Shown here: one piece after another, positions 25,448-34,299 of the stretch | Position numbering within the stretch: position 1 is the stretch's first letter | Layout: each line of letters begins with the position of its first letter | NCBI RefSeq assembly: GCF_026013415.1 | Contig: NZ_JAPDOK010000002.1 | Location: 496,001 to 560,000 of the forward strand | Direction: 5' to 3' | Length of the DNA: 64,000 nucleotides | From: Sphingomonas caeni | GTDB taxonomy: Bacteria; Pseudomonadota; Alphaproteobacteria; Sphingomonadales; Sphingomonadaceae | Position numbers and translations under genes: made by a program | Notes under the pieces: generated by a model | What the model saw: only the letters and a program-made list of their open reading frames with translations | Told to the model about the DNA's origin: nothing | The model's database searches: none

Positions 25448-26236
25448 GTGCAGCGTGCGATTATTTCCTTATGGGACTGGGTCCGCGAAACCCCCTCGCG
25501 CCGCGCCGCCGGCGTGGTGTTCGCACTGGTGCTCGAAGCGCTGGTGGTGCTGCTGTTCCTGGCGCTGCCCGGGCCCGGCGATCTCCAGAAGAAACAGCCC
25601 CGGCTCGACGTGTTCGACGTGCCCGATCCCGGCGCGGGCAAGGCCAAGCCCAAGCCCGATACCGCGGCCAAGGCGCGTCCCCGGGGCGGTCAGGTCGCGC
25701 ATGCCAGGCTCAACGAGCCCGAGATCGTCCCGCCGCCCCCGCCCCCCGTCGAGCCGCCGCCCAACGCCAACATCCTGTGGCTGACCAAGCCCGAATATGC
25801 CGGAAGCGATATCGGTAGGAACCGGCCGCAGGGGCCGCAGAACAACGCCAACCAGTCGGGCGCCGAGAATGGCAGCGGCGACGCTCCGGGCGACAGCCAG
25901 CTTGCCGAGGGCCATGGGCCGAACGGCGAGCCGCTCTTTGTCGCCGAATGGTATCGCCGGCCGACCCATGCCGAGCTGAACCCCTATATTCCGGAGCGAG
26001 CGCGCGGGCGCGCGGGCTGGGGCCTGATCATCTGCCGCACGATCGCGCAGTACCGCGTCGACGATTGCCGCGAGCTGGGGGATGCGCCGCGCGGGTCGGG
26101 CTATGCCGGCGCGGTGCGGCAGGCGGCGTTCCAGTTCCGGGTGCGGCCGCCGCGCAAGGGCGGCAAGTCGCTGGTCGGCGCCTGGGTGGCGATCCGGATC
26201 GACTATATCATCACCCGCGAGAAGGACGACGATTAG
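25448..26236 (+). CDS. TonB-like membrane protein with proline-rich spacer
   Basis: A 262-aa protein with a cytoplasmic start, a membrane helix (about 20-42, AGVVFALVLEALVVLLFLAL), a periplasmic Pro/Lys-rich region including PPPPPPVEPPPNA, and a C-terminal globular part (about 175-262) ending AAFQFRVRPPRKGGK... WVAIRIDYI, the beta pattern of TonB/TolA C-termini. It is probably an energy-transducer-like or TolA-like protein, but no exbBD or receptor genes are adjacent and the usual TonB YP motif is missing. The ORF starts at GTG 25448. Confidence 0.7.
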   Translation: MQRAIISLWDWVRETPSRRAAGVVFALVLEALVVLLFLALPGPGDLQKKQPRLDVFDVPDPGAGKAKPKPDTAAKARPRGGQVAHARLNEPEIVPPPPPPVEPPPNANILWLTKPEYAGSDIGRNRPQGPQNNANQSGAENGSGDAPGDSQLAEGHGPNGEPLFVAEWYRRPTHAELNPYIPERARGRAGWGLIICRTIAQYRVDDCRELGDAPRGSGYAGAVRQAAFQFRVRPPRKGGKSLVGAWVAIRIDYIITREKDDD

Positions 26237-26265
26237 GACGGATCGCCGATTCGTTTAGGAGCGCC

Positions 26266-27276
26266 TCAGTAAGCGCGCGCGACCGCGAATTCGACGGCTT
26301 CGACCATCGCGTCCTTGGCGCCGCCGGGCGCGAAGCCGCCGAGCGCGTCGATCGCGCGCTGGCCGTAGTGGCGGGCGCGGGCGAGCGTGTCCTCGACCGC
26401 GCGGCTGGCCTGGACCAGGCGGACCGCCTCGGCGAAATCCTCGTCGGCGACGCGGCGGCCGGCGACGGCCTCCTTCCAGAAGGCGCGGTCGCCCTCGCTG
26501 CCGCGCGCATAGGCGAGGATGACGGGCAGCGTCATCTTGCCCTCGCGGAAATCGTCGCCCGCATCCTTGCCCATCGCCTCGGCGGTCGAGATATAGTCGA
26601 TTGCGTCATCGACGAGCTGGAAGGCGATGCCGAGGTTGCGGCCATAGGCGTCGAGCGCCGATTCCTCGCGCTCGCCGCGCTCGGCGACCACCGCGGCGAT
26701 CTTGCACGCCGCCGCGAACAGCGTGGCGGTCTTGGCGTCGATGATGTCGAGATAGCGTTCCTCGCTGAGATCGATCCGGCGCACCGCGGTGAGCTGGTTG
26801 ACCTCGCCTTCCGCGATCGTCGCGCTGGCGCCCGACAGGATCTTGAGCACCTTGAGGCTGCCATCCTCGACCATCAGCTCGAAGCTGCGCGAGAAGAGGA
26901 AGTCGCCGACCAGCACGCTCGCCGGATTGCCCCAGATGATGTTCGCGGTGCGGCGGCCGCGGCGCAGGTCCGACGAATCGACGACATCGTCGTGGAGCAG
27001 GGTCGCGGTGTGGATGAACTCGACGGCTGCTGCCAGTTTATGGTGCCGCGTGCCCGAATATTCGAGCAGCCGCGCGCTCGCGAGGGTGAGCATCGGCCGC
27101 ATCCGCTTGCCGCCGCCGGCGATCAGGTGCCCGGCGAGCTCCGGGATCAGCGGAATGTCCGAGTTCATCCGGTCGAGGATGACTGCATTGACCAGGTTGA
27201 GATCGGGGGCGACCAGCGACAGCATCGGTTCGAGCGAAGGCTCACGGCCGCCGATGCGATGGATGGTAGCGCTCAT
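26266..27276 (-). CDS. ispB: Polyprenyl (octaprenyl-type) diphosphate synthase
   Basis: Makes the long prenyl chain for ubiquinone from IPP. The 336-aa enzyme has both Asp-rich motifs: first HDDVVDSSDLRRG and second FQLVDDAIDY, plus GGGKRMRPMLTLASA at the IPP site. The ATG at 27274-27276 (MSATIHRIGGREPSLEPMLS) is chosen; the frame stays open 360 bases upstream but crosses the divergent chorismate mutase gene. The chain length cannot be read from sequence by eye (sphingomonads usually make Q10), so the gene symbol is tentative. Confidence 0.92.
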   Translation of the reverse strand: MSATIHRIGGREPSLEPMLSLVAPDLNLVNAVILDRMNSDIPLIPELAGHLIAGGGKRMRPMLTLASARLLEYSGTRHHKLAAAVEFIHTATLLHDDVVDSSDLRRGRRTANIIWGNPASVLVGDFLFSRSFELMVEDGSLKVLKILSGASATIAEGEVNQLTAVRRIDLSEERYLDIIDAKTATLFAAACKIAAVVAERGEREESALDAYGRNLGIAFQLVDDAIDYISTAEAMGKDAGDDFREGKMTLPVILAYARGSEGDRAFWKEAVAGRRVADEDFAEAVRLVQASRAVEDTLARARHYGQRAIDALGGFAPGGAKDAMVEAVEFAVARAY

Positions 27277-27372
27277 CGTGGCCGCGCTCTGGCGCGTTGG
27301 GGCGCTAAAGGCAAGGGGTAGGGCTTGCGCGAGGCCGTCGAGACGGCAAAAGGGGCGATAGGGAGGGCCGCC

Positions 27373-27654
27373 ATGCCGGACGAGACGCTCAAACGCTATC
27401 GCCAGAGCATCGACAATATCGATGCGGCTTTGGTCCATATCCTCGCCGAACGCTTCAAGATCACGCAGGCGGTGGGAACCTACAAGGCCGAGCACGGCCT
27501 TCCCCCCGCCGATCCCGGCCGCGAGGAAGCCCAGATCGCCCGGCTGCGCGCGCTGGCGAAGGACGCCGATCTCGATCCCGAGTTCAGCGAGGCCTTCCTG
27601 CGCTTCATCATCAACGAGGTGATCCGCCACCACGAGCATGCGCGGGGCGGGTGA
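27373..27654 (+). CDS. Chorismate mutase, AroQ class
   Basis: Converts chorismate to prephenate. A 93-aa all-helical monofunctional enzyme starting MPDETLKRYRQSIDNIDAAL; the AroQ residues are visible in RQSIDNIDA, LAERFKITQAVGTYKAEHGLP, RLRALAK and FLRFIINEVIRHH. The ATG at 27373 follows AGGGAGG; the frame upstream to 27325 is not needed. Its product is the substrate of the prephenate dehydratase encoded at 38230-39120. Confidence 0.92.
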   Translation: MPDETLKRYRQSIDNIDAALVHILAERFKITQAVGTYKAEHGLPPADPGREEAQIARLRALAKDADLDPEFSEAFLRFIINEVIRHHEHARGG

Positions 27655-27674
27655 GGGCGTAGAAGAAGGGAGAT

Positions 27675-27806
27675 TTCGCGCGGAGACGCGAAGAGGGCGT
27701 CCTGCGCTGGGAGCCGATGCGCCGCGTTAGCGGCAGGATTTGCTGGACCGTCGAGATTGAGAGCCGCCGGCGCGGCGGGCGGGACATCTCCGCGCCTCCG
27801 CGCGAA
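27675..27806. repeat. Imperfect inverted repeat between chorismate mutase and smc genes
   Basis: Arms TTCGCGCGGAGACGCGAAG (27675-27693) and its near complement at 27788-27806 (two mismatches in 19) enclose 94 bases with further GC hairpins. It fills the convergent gap between the two genes. Confidence 0.65.
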
Positions 27807-27821
27807 CCTCTTTCCTCCTGC

Positions 27822-30800
27822 TTACTCCGCCGCCAGCAGCGTCTCCGCCCCGCCCAGATCGACGCTCACCAGCCGGCTCACCCCCTGCTCGACCATCGTC
27901 ACGCCGAACAGGCGGTGCATGCGGCTCATCGTCGCGGCATTGTGGGTGACGATCAGGTAGCGGGTGGCGGTTTCCTCGGTCATGCGGTCGAGCAGGTCGC
28001 AGAAACGCTCGATATTGGCGTCGTCGAGCGGCGCATCGACTTCGTCGAGCACGCAGATCGGGGCGGGATTCGTCAGGAACAGCGCGAAGATCAGCGCGAC
28101 CGCGGTCAGCGCCTGCTCGCCGCCCGACAGGAGCGTGAGCGACTGGAGCTTCTTGCCGGGCGGCTGGGCCATGATCTCGAGCCCGGCCTCGAGCGGATCG
28201 TCCGAATCGATCAGTTCGAGATGCGCCTGGCCGCCGTTGAACAAGGTCGTGAAGAGGCGCCGGAAATGCTGGTCGACCGCCTCGAACGCGGCGAGCAGGC
28301 GCTGGCGGCCCTCGCGGTTGAGCGTGCCGATCGAATAGCGCAGGCGATGGACCGCCTGGATCAGCTCGTCGCGCTCCTTCGCGCTGTTCTGCGCCGATTC
28401 GGTGAGTTCGGCGAGTTCGCTCTCGGCGACCAGGTTGACCGGACCGATGCGTTCGCGCTCGGCAATGAGCCGGTCGTGCGCCGATGATTCGTCCTGCGGA
28501 TCGCGGACCGTGTCTTCCTTGAACCCCGCGCGTTCGGGGAGGAGCGGCGGCGGGCATTCGAAGCGCTCGCCCGAAAGGCGGCCCATTTCGATGCGGCGCA
28601 TCTCCTGATTCTCGGCGCGGGCGAGCGCGCCGGCGCGTTCCTCGCGGGCTTGGCTCAGCGCTTCGTTGGCGGCACGGACATGGTGTTCGGTGTCGCGGAC
28701 GATGGTCTCGGCCTCGCGCTCGGCGGCCTGGGCGGCGGCAGAAGCGGCGCGGGTCTCTTCGGTCTGGGCTTCGGCCTCGGTAATGCGGGCGTCGAGCTGA
28801 GCCGGACGATCCGCGAGCGCCGCGCTTTCCTCGGCAAGCTCGGCGGCGCGCTTGTCCATCTCGGCGCTGCGGCGCGCGGCCTCGCCGGCGCGCGATTTCC
28901 AGCTGCGGCTTTCGGCCCCTGCGGCGGCGAGGCGTTCGCGGCTGGAGGCGATCTCGCGTTCGAGCGTGCCGCGTTCGGCGCGGGCCTGGGCGGTGGCGGC
29001 GCGGCGGGTTTCGGCTTCGGCCGAGAGTTTGGATACCTGTTCGCGCGTGGCGCTGCCGTCGGGGAGCGCGGCCTTGGCGGCTTCGGCGCGGGCGAGCTCC
29101 CCCGCGGCCTCGTCGCTCTCGGCCGAGATGCGGGCGCGGCGCGAGTTGAGATCGGCGCGCTGCGAATCGAGCCGCTCGATCTGGCCGGCGGCGCGGTCCT
29201 CGGCGCGCGCGGCGTCGCGGCCGGCATTCTCGCTATGGTCGAGCAGGCGGCGGCAGTCGGCGGCGTTGCGGCGTGCCTCGGCGATCGTCTCGTCGACCCG
29301 CGCCAGCTCGGCATCGGCGGCATCGACCGCGCGCACCGCGGCGGGACGCGCCTTTTCGATCGCGCGCAGCCGGTTGACGCGCTCGAGCCGCTCGGCGGCG
29401 GCGGCGCCGCCCGACTTGGCGACATAGCCGTCCCAGCGGCGCAGCACGCCCGTGAGCGTGACGAGGCGCTGGCCGACCGCGAGCGGCTGGCCGGTGTCGC
29501 TCTCGGCGACCAGCACCTGCGCGAGGCGCCGGGCGAGCGCCTCGGGTGCCTGGACGTGCGATCCGAGCGGGGTGGTGTCCGCCGCGGCCTTGGGATCGCC
29601 CGGCTGGCTCTCGGCGCCCGCCCAATAGCGGTCCGCTGAGGTATCGAGCCCCGCTTCAAGGTCATCGCCCAGCGCCGCGGCGAGCGCGCGTTCGTACCCC
29701 GCATCGACGCGGAGCTTGTCGAGCAGCCGGTCCTTGTCGCTCGCGCGCGTCGCCTTGGTGAGCGCGGCGGCCTCGCTGTCGAGTTGCGACAGTTCGGCAT
29801 GGGCAGCGGCGCGAGCGGATTGGGCGCGGTCGCGGCCCTCGATCGCGCCGCGCTCGGCGGCGTCGGCGCGAGCAAGCCCGGTGCGCGCGGTTTCGGCCTG
29901 GGCGGCGGCCTTGGCGCGCGCCTCAGCGGCGCGGGCCTTTTCGGCCTTGAGCGGCCCGGGGTCGGCGAGTGCGCGGCCCTCAGCGTCGATCCGGGCGGCA
30001 TCCCGCGCGGCGCGCTCGACCCGGGTGCGCGCGGCGGCGAGCGCGGCCTCGGCGACGCGTGCATCGGCGGTCTCGGCGGCCTGCGCGGCGAGCGCCTGTG
30101 CCAGCGCGACCTCGGCATCGCGCGCGGCGCGCTCGGCTTCGGCGAGCGCGGCATCGAGATGCGGCATGCGCGCGGCCGCGGCGGCGATCCGCTCGTCGAG
30201 CGTCTTCGCCTCCTCGTCAAGCCGGGCGAGCGCCTCGGCGGCGTCGCGGGCAAGCGCGCCCTCGCGCCCCTTGTCCTCGGCGAGGCGGAGCTCGGAATCC
30301 CTGAGGTCGGCGATCCGGCGCTCGACCGTGGCGCGTTCGCTGCGCAAGGTCGCCAGCCGGTGCATCGCCTCGGTCGCGCGGTCGCGCACGGCCAGCGCAT
30401 CGGCGCGGACGGTGGCGAGCGCCTCTGCAGCCGCCTGCTGGACGGCGGCGGCCTTGTCGTGCGCCTGGGCGGCCTCGGCGACGCGCGCTTCGGCCGATTG
30501 CGCCTCGGCCTTGGCGGCATCGGCGGCGGCAGCGGCATCGCGCCAGCGCGCGAAGATCATCCGCGCCTCGGCCACGCGGATCTTATCCGAAAGCTCGCGA
30601 TAGCGCTCGGCCTGGCGCGCCTGACGCTTGAGCGCAGCGGCCCGCGTTTCCTGATCGGTGATGACCTCGTCGAGCCGGGTCAGGTTGGCCTCGGTCGCGC
30701 GCAGTTTCTGCTCGGCATCCTTGCGGCGGACATGGAGGCCGGCGATCCCGGCGGCCTCTTCGAGCATCGCGCGGCGCTCGGCGGGCTTGGCCGAGATGAT

Positions 30801-31229
30801 CGAGCCGATCCGGCCCTGGCTGACCAATGCCGGCGAATGCGCGCCGGTCGCGGCGTCGGCGAAGACAAGGCTGACATCCTTGGCGCGGACGTCGCGGCCA
30901 TTGACGCGATAGGCTGAGCCCGCGCCGCGCTCGATCCGGCGGACCACCTCGAGCTCGTCATCCGCGCCGACACCGTCGGCGAGGATCGAGACCTCGGCGA
31001 AGTCGCGCTGGGGGCGGGTCGCCGTTCCCGCGAAGATCACATCCTCCATGCCCGCGCCGCGCATCGACTTGGGGCTATTCTCGCCCATCGCCCAGCGCAG
31101 CGCCTCGAGCAGATTGGATTTGCCGCAGCCGTTCGGGCCGACAATCCCCGTCAGCCCGGGCTCGATCCGAAGATCGGCCGGGTCGACGAAGCTCTTGAAC
31201 CCGGTGAGCCGCAGCCGCTTGATCTGCAT
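27822..31229 (-). CDS. smc: Chromosome segregation protein SMC
   Basis: Condensin ATPase that organises and segregates chromosomes. The 1135-aa protein has an N-terminal ATPase half with Walker A GPNGCGKSN (about residues 32-40), a long Ala/Arg/Glu-rich coiled coil, a hinge near the middle (about 490-600, GYERALAAALGDDLEAGLDT), the return coil, and a C-terminal half with signature LLSGGEQALTAVAL (1033 on) and Walker B PICVLDEVDAPLDDAN. Length is typical for alphaproteobacteria. It is the last gene of dciA-dsbA-dsbA-smc. scpA and scpB are not in the window. Confidence 0.97.
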   Translation of the reverse strand: MQIKRLRLTGFKSFVDPADLRIEPGLTGIVGPNGCGKSNLLEALRWAMGENSPKSMRGAGMEDVIFAGTATRPQRDFAEVSILADGVGADDELEVVRRIERGAGSAYRVNGRDVRAKDVSLVFADAATGAHSPALVSQGRIGSIISAKPAERRAMLEEAAGIAGLHVRRKDAEQKLRATEANLTRLDEVITDQETRAAALKRQARQAERYRELSDKIRVAEARMIFARWRDAAAAADAAKAEAQSAEARVAEAAQAHDKAAAVQQAAAEALATVRADALAVRDRATEAMHRLATLRSERATVERRIADLRDSELRLAEDKGREGALARDAAEALARLDEEAKTLDERIAAAAARMPHLDAALAEAERAARDAEVALAQALAAQAAETADARVAEAALAAARTRVERAARDAARIDAEGRALADPGPLKAEKARAAEARAKAAAQAETARTGLARADAAERGAIEGRDRAQSARAAAHAELSQLDSEAAALTKATRASDKDRLLDKLRVDAGYERALAAALGDDLEAGLDTSADRYWAGAESQPGDPKAAADTTPLGSHVQAPEALARRLAQVLVAESDTGQPLAVGQRLVTLTGVLRRWDGYVAKSGGAAAAERLERVNRLRAIEKARPAAVRAVDAADAELARVDETIAEARRNAADCRRLLDHSENAGRDAARAEDRAAGQIERLDSQRADLNSRRARISAESDEAAGELARAEAAKAALPDGSATREQVSKLSAEAETRRAATAQARAERGTLEREIASSRERLAAAGAESRSWKSRAGEAARRSAEMDKRAAELAEESAALADRPAQLDARITEAEAQTEETRAASAAAQAAEREAETIVRDTEHHVRAANEALSQAREERAGALARAENQEMRRIEMGRLSGERFECPPPLLPERAGFKEDTVRDPQDESSAHDRLIAERERIGPVNLVAESELAELTESAQNSAKERDELIQAVHRLRYSIGTLNREGRQRLLAAFEAVDQHFRRLFTTLFNGGQAHLELIDSDDPLEAGLEIMAQPPGKKLQSLTLLSGGEQALTAVALIFALFLTNPAPICVLDEVDAPLDDANIERFCDLLDRMTEETATRYLIVTHNAATMSRMHRLFGVTMVEQGVSRLVSVDLGGAETLLAAE

Positions 31230-31253
31230 GGTGCGGCTCCGCGCGCCTTCAGC

Positions 31254-32003
31254 TCAGTGCGCGCCGGCGGCGCGGAGCGCGGGCTCGAGCTGGGCCCAGC
31301 CCACCGCATTCTCCACCTTGCGGTCGTTGATGAAGAAGGTCGGGGTACCGTCGACGCCCTTGGCGACGCCTTCCTCGAGCTGCTTCGAGAGCACGGCGAC
31401 CGCATTCGTATCGGCGAGGCACGCCTTCACCTTGTCCGCGGGCATGCCGTTCTGCTGCATGAACTGCGGATAGCCGAGCATCTCGGTCAGGGTGAACGCG
31501 ACCTCGTTGCGGTTCATCTGCGCGAGCTGCGCCTGGATCTCGGGCGAGATATTCTCGGTCTTGGCGTTGAACTCGTTCTGGCGGGCATACATCGCATCGA
31601 GCACCGGGAAGAAGGCCTCGGTCGAGACGCACCGGCCGAGCAAGGCGATGCCCAGATCCTGCGGGTGGATCAGGAAGTCGCGGAATTCGTAGCTGACCTG
31701 GCCGGTCTTGACGTATTTCTCGCGCATCGGCTCGACCCCAGTCAGCGCGAAGGCGCCGCACACGGGGCAGCTGCGCGAGCCATATTCGACCAGCTTGATC
31801 GGCGCGTCGGGATTGCCCTGCTTCACCCAGCCTTCGCCGGTCTTGGTATAGACGTCGGTCCATTGCTTGCCCGCGGGGGGCTTGGCGGTGGCGACGGGCG
31901 CGGCGTCGGCGCTGTTGTTGGCTCCGTCGCCGCCACAGGCAGTGAGCGCGAGCGGCGCGGCCAGCAGGGTCAGCCAGACGGCGATGGACTTGATCAGGCG
32001 CAT
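31254..32003 (-). CDS. DsbA-family thioredoxin-fold lipoprotein
   Basis: A 249-aa lipoprotein: MRLIKSIAVWLTLLAAPLAL then lipid cysteine Cys23 (LALTACGG). The thioredoxin-like domain has the redox motif CPVC (Cys79, Cys82) after EYGSRS and the cis-proline loop GTPTFFIN near the end. It belongs to the DsbA_4/DSBA-like group found upstream of smc in alphaproteobacteria. Paralog of the next gene, with the same EYGSRSCPVCG core. The start at 32003 has GGAGA upstream. Likely oxidises or isomerises envelope proteins, anchored to a membrane. Confidence 0.9.
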   Translation of the reverse strand: MRLIKSIAVWLTLLAAPLALTACGGDGANNSADAAPVATAKPPAGKQWTDVYTKTGEGWVKQGNPDAPIKLVEYGSRSCPVCGAFALTGVEPMREKYVKTGQVSYEFRDFLIHPQDLGIALLGRCVSTEAFFPVLDAMYARQNEFNAKTENISPEIQAQLAQMNRNEVAFTLTEMLGYPQFMQQNGMPADKVKACLADTNAVAVLSKQLEEGVAKGVDGTPTFFINDRKVENAVGWAQLEPALRAAGAH

Positions 32004-32037
32004 TTCAATCGTCTCCATTCGGAATATCGGCGCGGGT

Positions 32038-32718
32038 TCAGCCGCCCGCGGCTCGTAACAAGGGTTCGAGTTGCGACCACAGCACGGCGTTCGCCTTGCG
32101 GCCGTTGATGAAGAAGTTCGGGGTGCCGTCGACGCCCATCTTGACCCCGGCCTGGAGCCGGGCACCGAGCTGCGGGATCGCTTGCGGGTTCGAGAAACAG
32201 GCCTTGATCCGCGCCTCGGGCATGCCGGCCTGGCGAACGAGATCGGTATAGCCGAGATCGTCGGACCATGCCCGCGCCGCGTCGAGCGGCTTCATCGCCA
32301 TGATCTGGTCGACGCGTGAGATGCGCAGCGTATCGGCGCGCTCATTGAACACCGCCTGGTTGGCGTACATCGCATCGAGGACGACGAAGAAGTTGCGGTC
32401 GCTCACGCATTTGCCGATCACGCTCGCGCCGATATCCTGCGGATGGATCAGGAATTCGCGAAACTCGTAGCTGACCTTGCCGCTGGCGACATAGGTCTCG
32501 CGCAGATGGCCCGCCGATTCGTGCGCAAACCGCCCGCACACCGGGCAGCTGCGCGAGCCATATTCGACCAGCTTCACCTTGGCCGCGGGATTGCCCATGC
32601 GGACGCCGCCCTCGGGCGTGCTGGCGATCACCGTCAGCCAGTCGGGCGCGGGTGCCTTGGACAGAGCGGGCGCGGAGGCGCCGAGGATGAAGAGGAGCGC
32701 GAGGGCGAGAAACCGCAT
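32038..32718 (-). CDS. DsbA-family thioredoxin-fold periplasmic protein
   Basis: A 226-aa protein with a cleavable signal (MRFLALALLFILGASAPALS, no lipobox), redox motif CPVC (Cys58, Cys61) in EYGSRSCPVCGRF, and cis-Pro loop GTPNFFINGRKAN. It is a soluble paralog of the neighbouring lipoprotein. Its ATG overlaps the dciA stop (TGATG), so it is translated together with dciA. Confidence 0.9.
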   Translation of the reverse strand: MRFLALALLFILGASAPALSKAPAPDWLTVIASTPEGGVRMGNPAAKVKLVEYGSRSCPVCGRFAHESAGHLRETYVASGKVSYEFREFLIHPQDIGASVIGKCVSDRNFFVVLDAMYANQAVFNERADTLRISRVDQIMAMKPLDAARAWSDDLGYTDLVRQAGMPEARIKACFSNPQAIPQLGARLQAGVKMGVDGTPNFFINGRKANAVLWSQLEPLLRAAGG

Positions 32719-33248
32719 CAATCGATCCTGCCGATCTTGGGAATGGCGTTGCCCGCGACGCCCGAGGCGAGCGCTTCGAGCACCGCCTTGAGCTCGGGGT
32801 CCATGATCCCGCGCAGGCTCTCGCCCATCTCCGCGGTGATCGGCGCCAATTCGGGCAGGGGTGCGGCGGCTTCGCGGCGGTCGATCTGGCCGTGGCGGAT
32901 CTGGAGCCGGGCGACCGCGGCATAGCCGAAGAAGCGGTTGACCCGCTCGACGATCTCGGGGGCGATATGCTGCATCATCGGCGCGTGGGCGCCCGAGACG
33001 ACCAGGTGCAGCACGCCCTCGGCGCGCTGGCCCGGCGGGAAGCGGATCGATTCGGGGGCGGAGACCTCGGCATAGCGCTCGCCGACGATCTCGGCCCAGC
33101 GGCTGACCACCGAATGCTGGACGAAGCCGAAGCGGCGAAATGCGGCGCGGCCGACATCGGGCAACAGCTCGGAAACCGGGCGCGCGCGCATGCTGCGCTG
33201 GGGCTCGGGCCTGGGCTGGCGGGTGGTGGTACGCGGGGACTTCTTCAT
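32718..33248 (-). CDS. dciA: DciA-family protein (DUF721), replicative helicase loader
   Basis: A 176-aa protein from the ATG at 33246-33248 (MKKSPRTTTRQPRPEPQRSM). A basic N-terminal arm is followed by the DUF721 fold: FRRFGFVQHSVVSRWAEIVG, ESIRFPPGQRAEGVLHLVV, and APEIVERVNRFFGYAAVARL. DciA loads the DnaB helicase in bacteria that lack DnaC/DnaI. Its start codon is only 28 bases from the divergent mutY start. A longer frame (33290) would overlap mutY. Confidence 0.88.
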   Translation of the reverse strand: MKKSPRTTTRQPRPEPQRSMRARPVSELLPDVGRAAFRRFGFVQHSVVSRWAEIVGERYAEVSAPESIRFPPGQRAEGVLHLVVSGAHAPMMQHIAPEIVERVNRFFGYAAVARLQIRHGQIDRREAAAPLPELAPITAEMGESLRGIMDPELKAVLEALASGVAGNAIPKIGRID

Positions 33249-33276
33249 TGGGGACAGTCCATGCCATAGCCGGGGC

Positions 33277-34299
33277 GTGCCCGACAACATCGCAGCGAAG
33301 CTTCTCCACTGGTATGATGCGAGCGCGCGTGTTTTGCCGTGGCGCGCGCGGCCGGGAGCGAATGCGCCCGAGCCGTACCGTGTGTGGCTGAGCGAGGTGA
33401 TGCTCCAGCAGACCCAGGTCGCGACCGTGATCCCCTATTTCGAGAAGTTCGTCGGCGCCTGGCCCGATTTCGTTTCGATGGCGGCGGCCGAGGACGCCGA
33501 TGTGATGAGCGCCTGGGCGGGGCTCGGCTACTACGCCCGGGCGCGGAACATGCTGGCCTGCGCGCGCGAGGTGGCGGCCAACGGCCTGCCGACGGACGAG
33601 GCCGGGCTGCGCGCCTTGCCGGGGGTGGGCGGCTATACCGCCGCCGCAATCGCGGCGATCGCGTTCGGGCAGCGTGCGGTGGTGGTCGACGGCAATGTCG
33701 AGCGCGTGGTGGCGCGCCTGTTTGCGGTGCGCGATCCGCTGCCGGGGGCCAAGCCGCGGATCAAGGCCCTGGCGGACTCGATCACACCCGAAGTCCGTGC
33801 GGGCGATTTCGCCCAAGCGATGATGGATCTGGGCAGCGGCATCTGCACCCCCAGGGCGCCCAAATGCCTGCTCTGCCCGCTGCGCGAGGATTGCGCGGGG
33901 TTCGCGGGCGGCGCGCCGGAGGCGTTCCCGGTCAAGGCCAGGAAGCCGGCCTCGCCGCAGCGCTATGGCACGATCTTCTGGGCGGAGCGCGACGGCAAGC
34001 TGCTACTGGTGCGCCGGCCGGGCAAGGGATTGCTCGGTGGCATGCGCGCCCTGCCGACCGGCCCCTGGACCGATTCGCCGCCGGGCCTCACGGGCGCGCC
34101 GGCCGCGGCGGACTGGCGGATGCTTGATCGCGGTGTCAGCCATGTCTTCACCCATTTCCGGCTCGAATGTGCGCTTGCCGTCGCCACAATCGGAGCGCAG
34201 GAAGCGCCGCAGGGCGAATGGTGGCCTCTGGACGAAATCGAGTCGGCGGGACTGCCGACGCTCTTCGCCAAGGCCGTGAGAGCGTTTGGGAGAAGATGA
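33277..34299 (+). CDS. mutY: A/G-specific adenine glycosylase MutY
   Basis: Removes adenine mispaired with 8-oxoguanine. The 340-aa enzyme starts at GTG 33277 (PDNIAAKLLHWYDASARVLP) and shows EVMLQQTQV, the helix-hairpin-helix LPGVGGYTAAAIAAIAFG, catalytic Asp in VVVDGNVERVVAR, the Fe-S loop CTPRAPKCLLCPLREDC (C-x6-C-x2-C-x5-C) and a C-terminal Nudix-like MutT domain (KLLLVRRPGKGLLGGM). Upstream ATG at 33190 lies inside dciA on the other strand and adds no conserved residues. The stop overlaps the next gene by ATGA. Confidence 0.96.
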   Translation: MPDNIAAKLLHWYDASARVLPWRARPGANAPEPYRVWLSEVMLQQTQVATVIPYFEKFVGAWPDFVSMAAAEDADVMSAWAGLGYYARARNMLACAREVAANGLPTDEAGLRALPGVGGYTAAAIAAIAFGQRAVVVDGNVERVVARLFAVRDPLPGAKPRIKALADSITPEVRAGDFAQAMMDLGSGICTPRAPKCLLCPLREDCAGFAGGAPEAFPVKARKPASPQRYGTIFWAERDGKLLLVRRPGKGLLGGMRALPTGPWTDSPPGLTGAPAAADWRMLDRGVSHVFTHFRLECALAVATIGAQEAPQGEWWPLDEIESAGLPTLFAKAVRAFGRR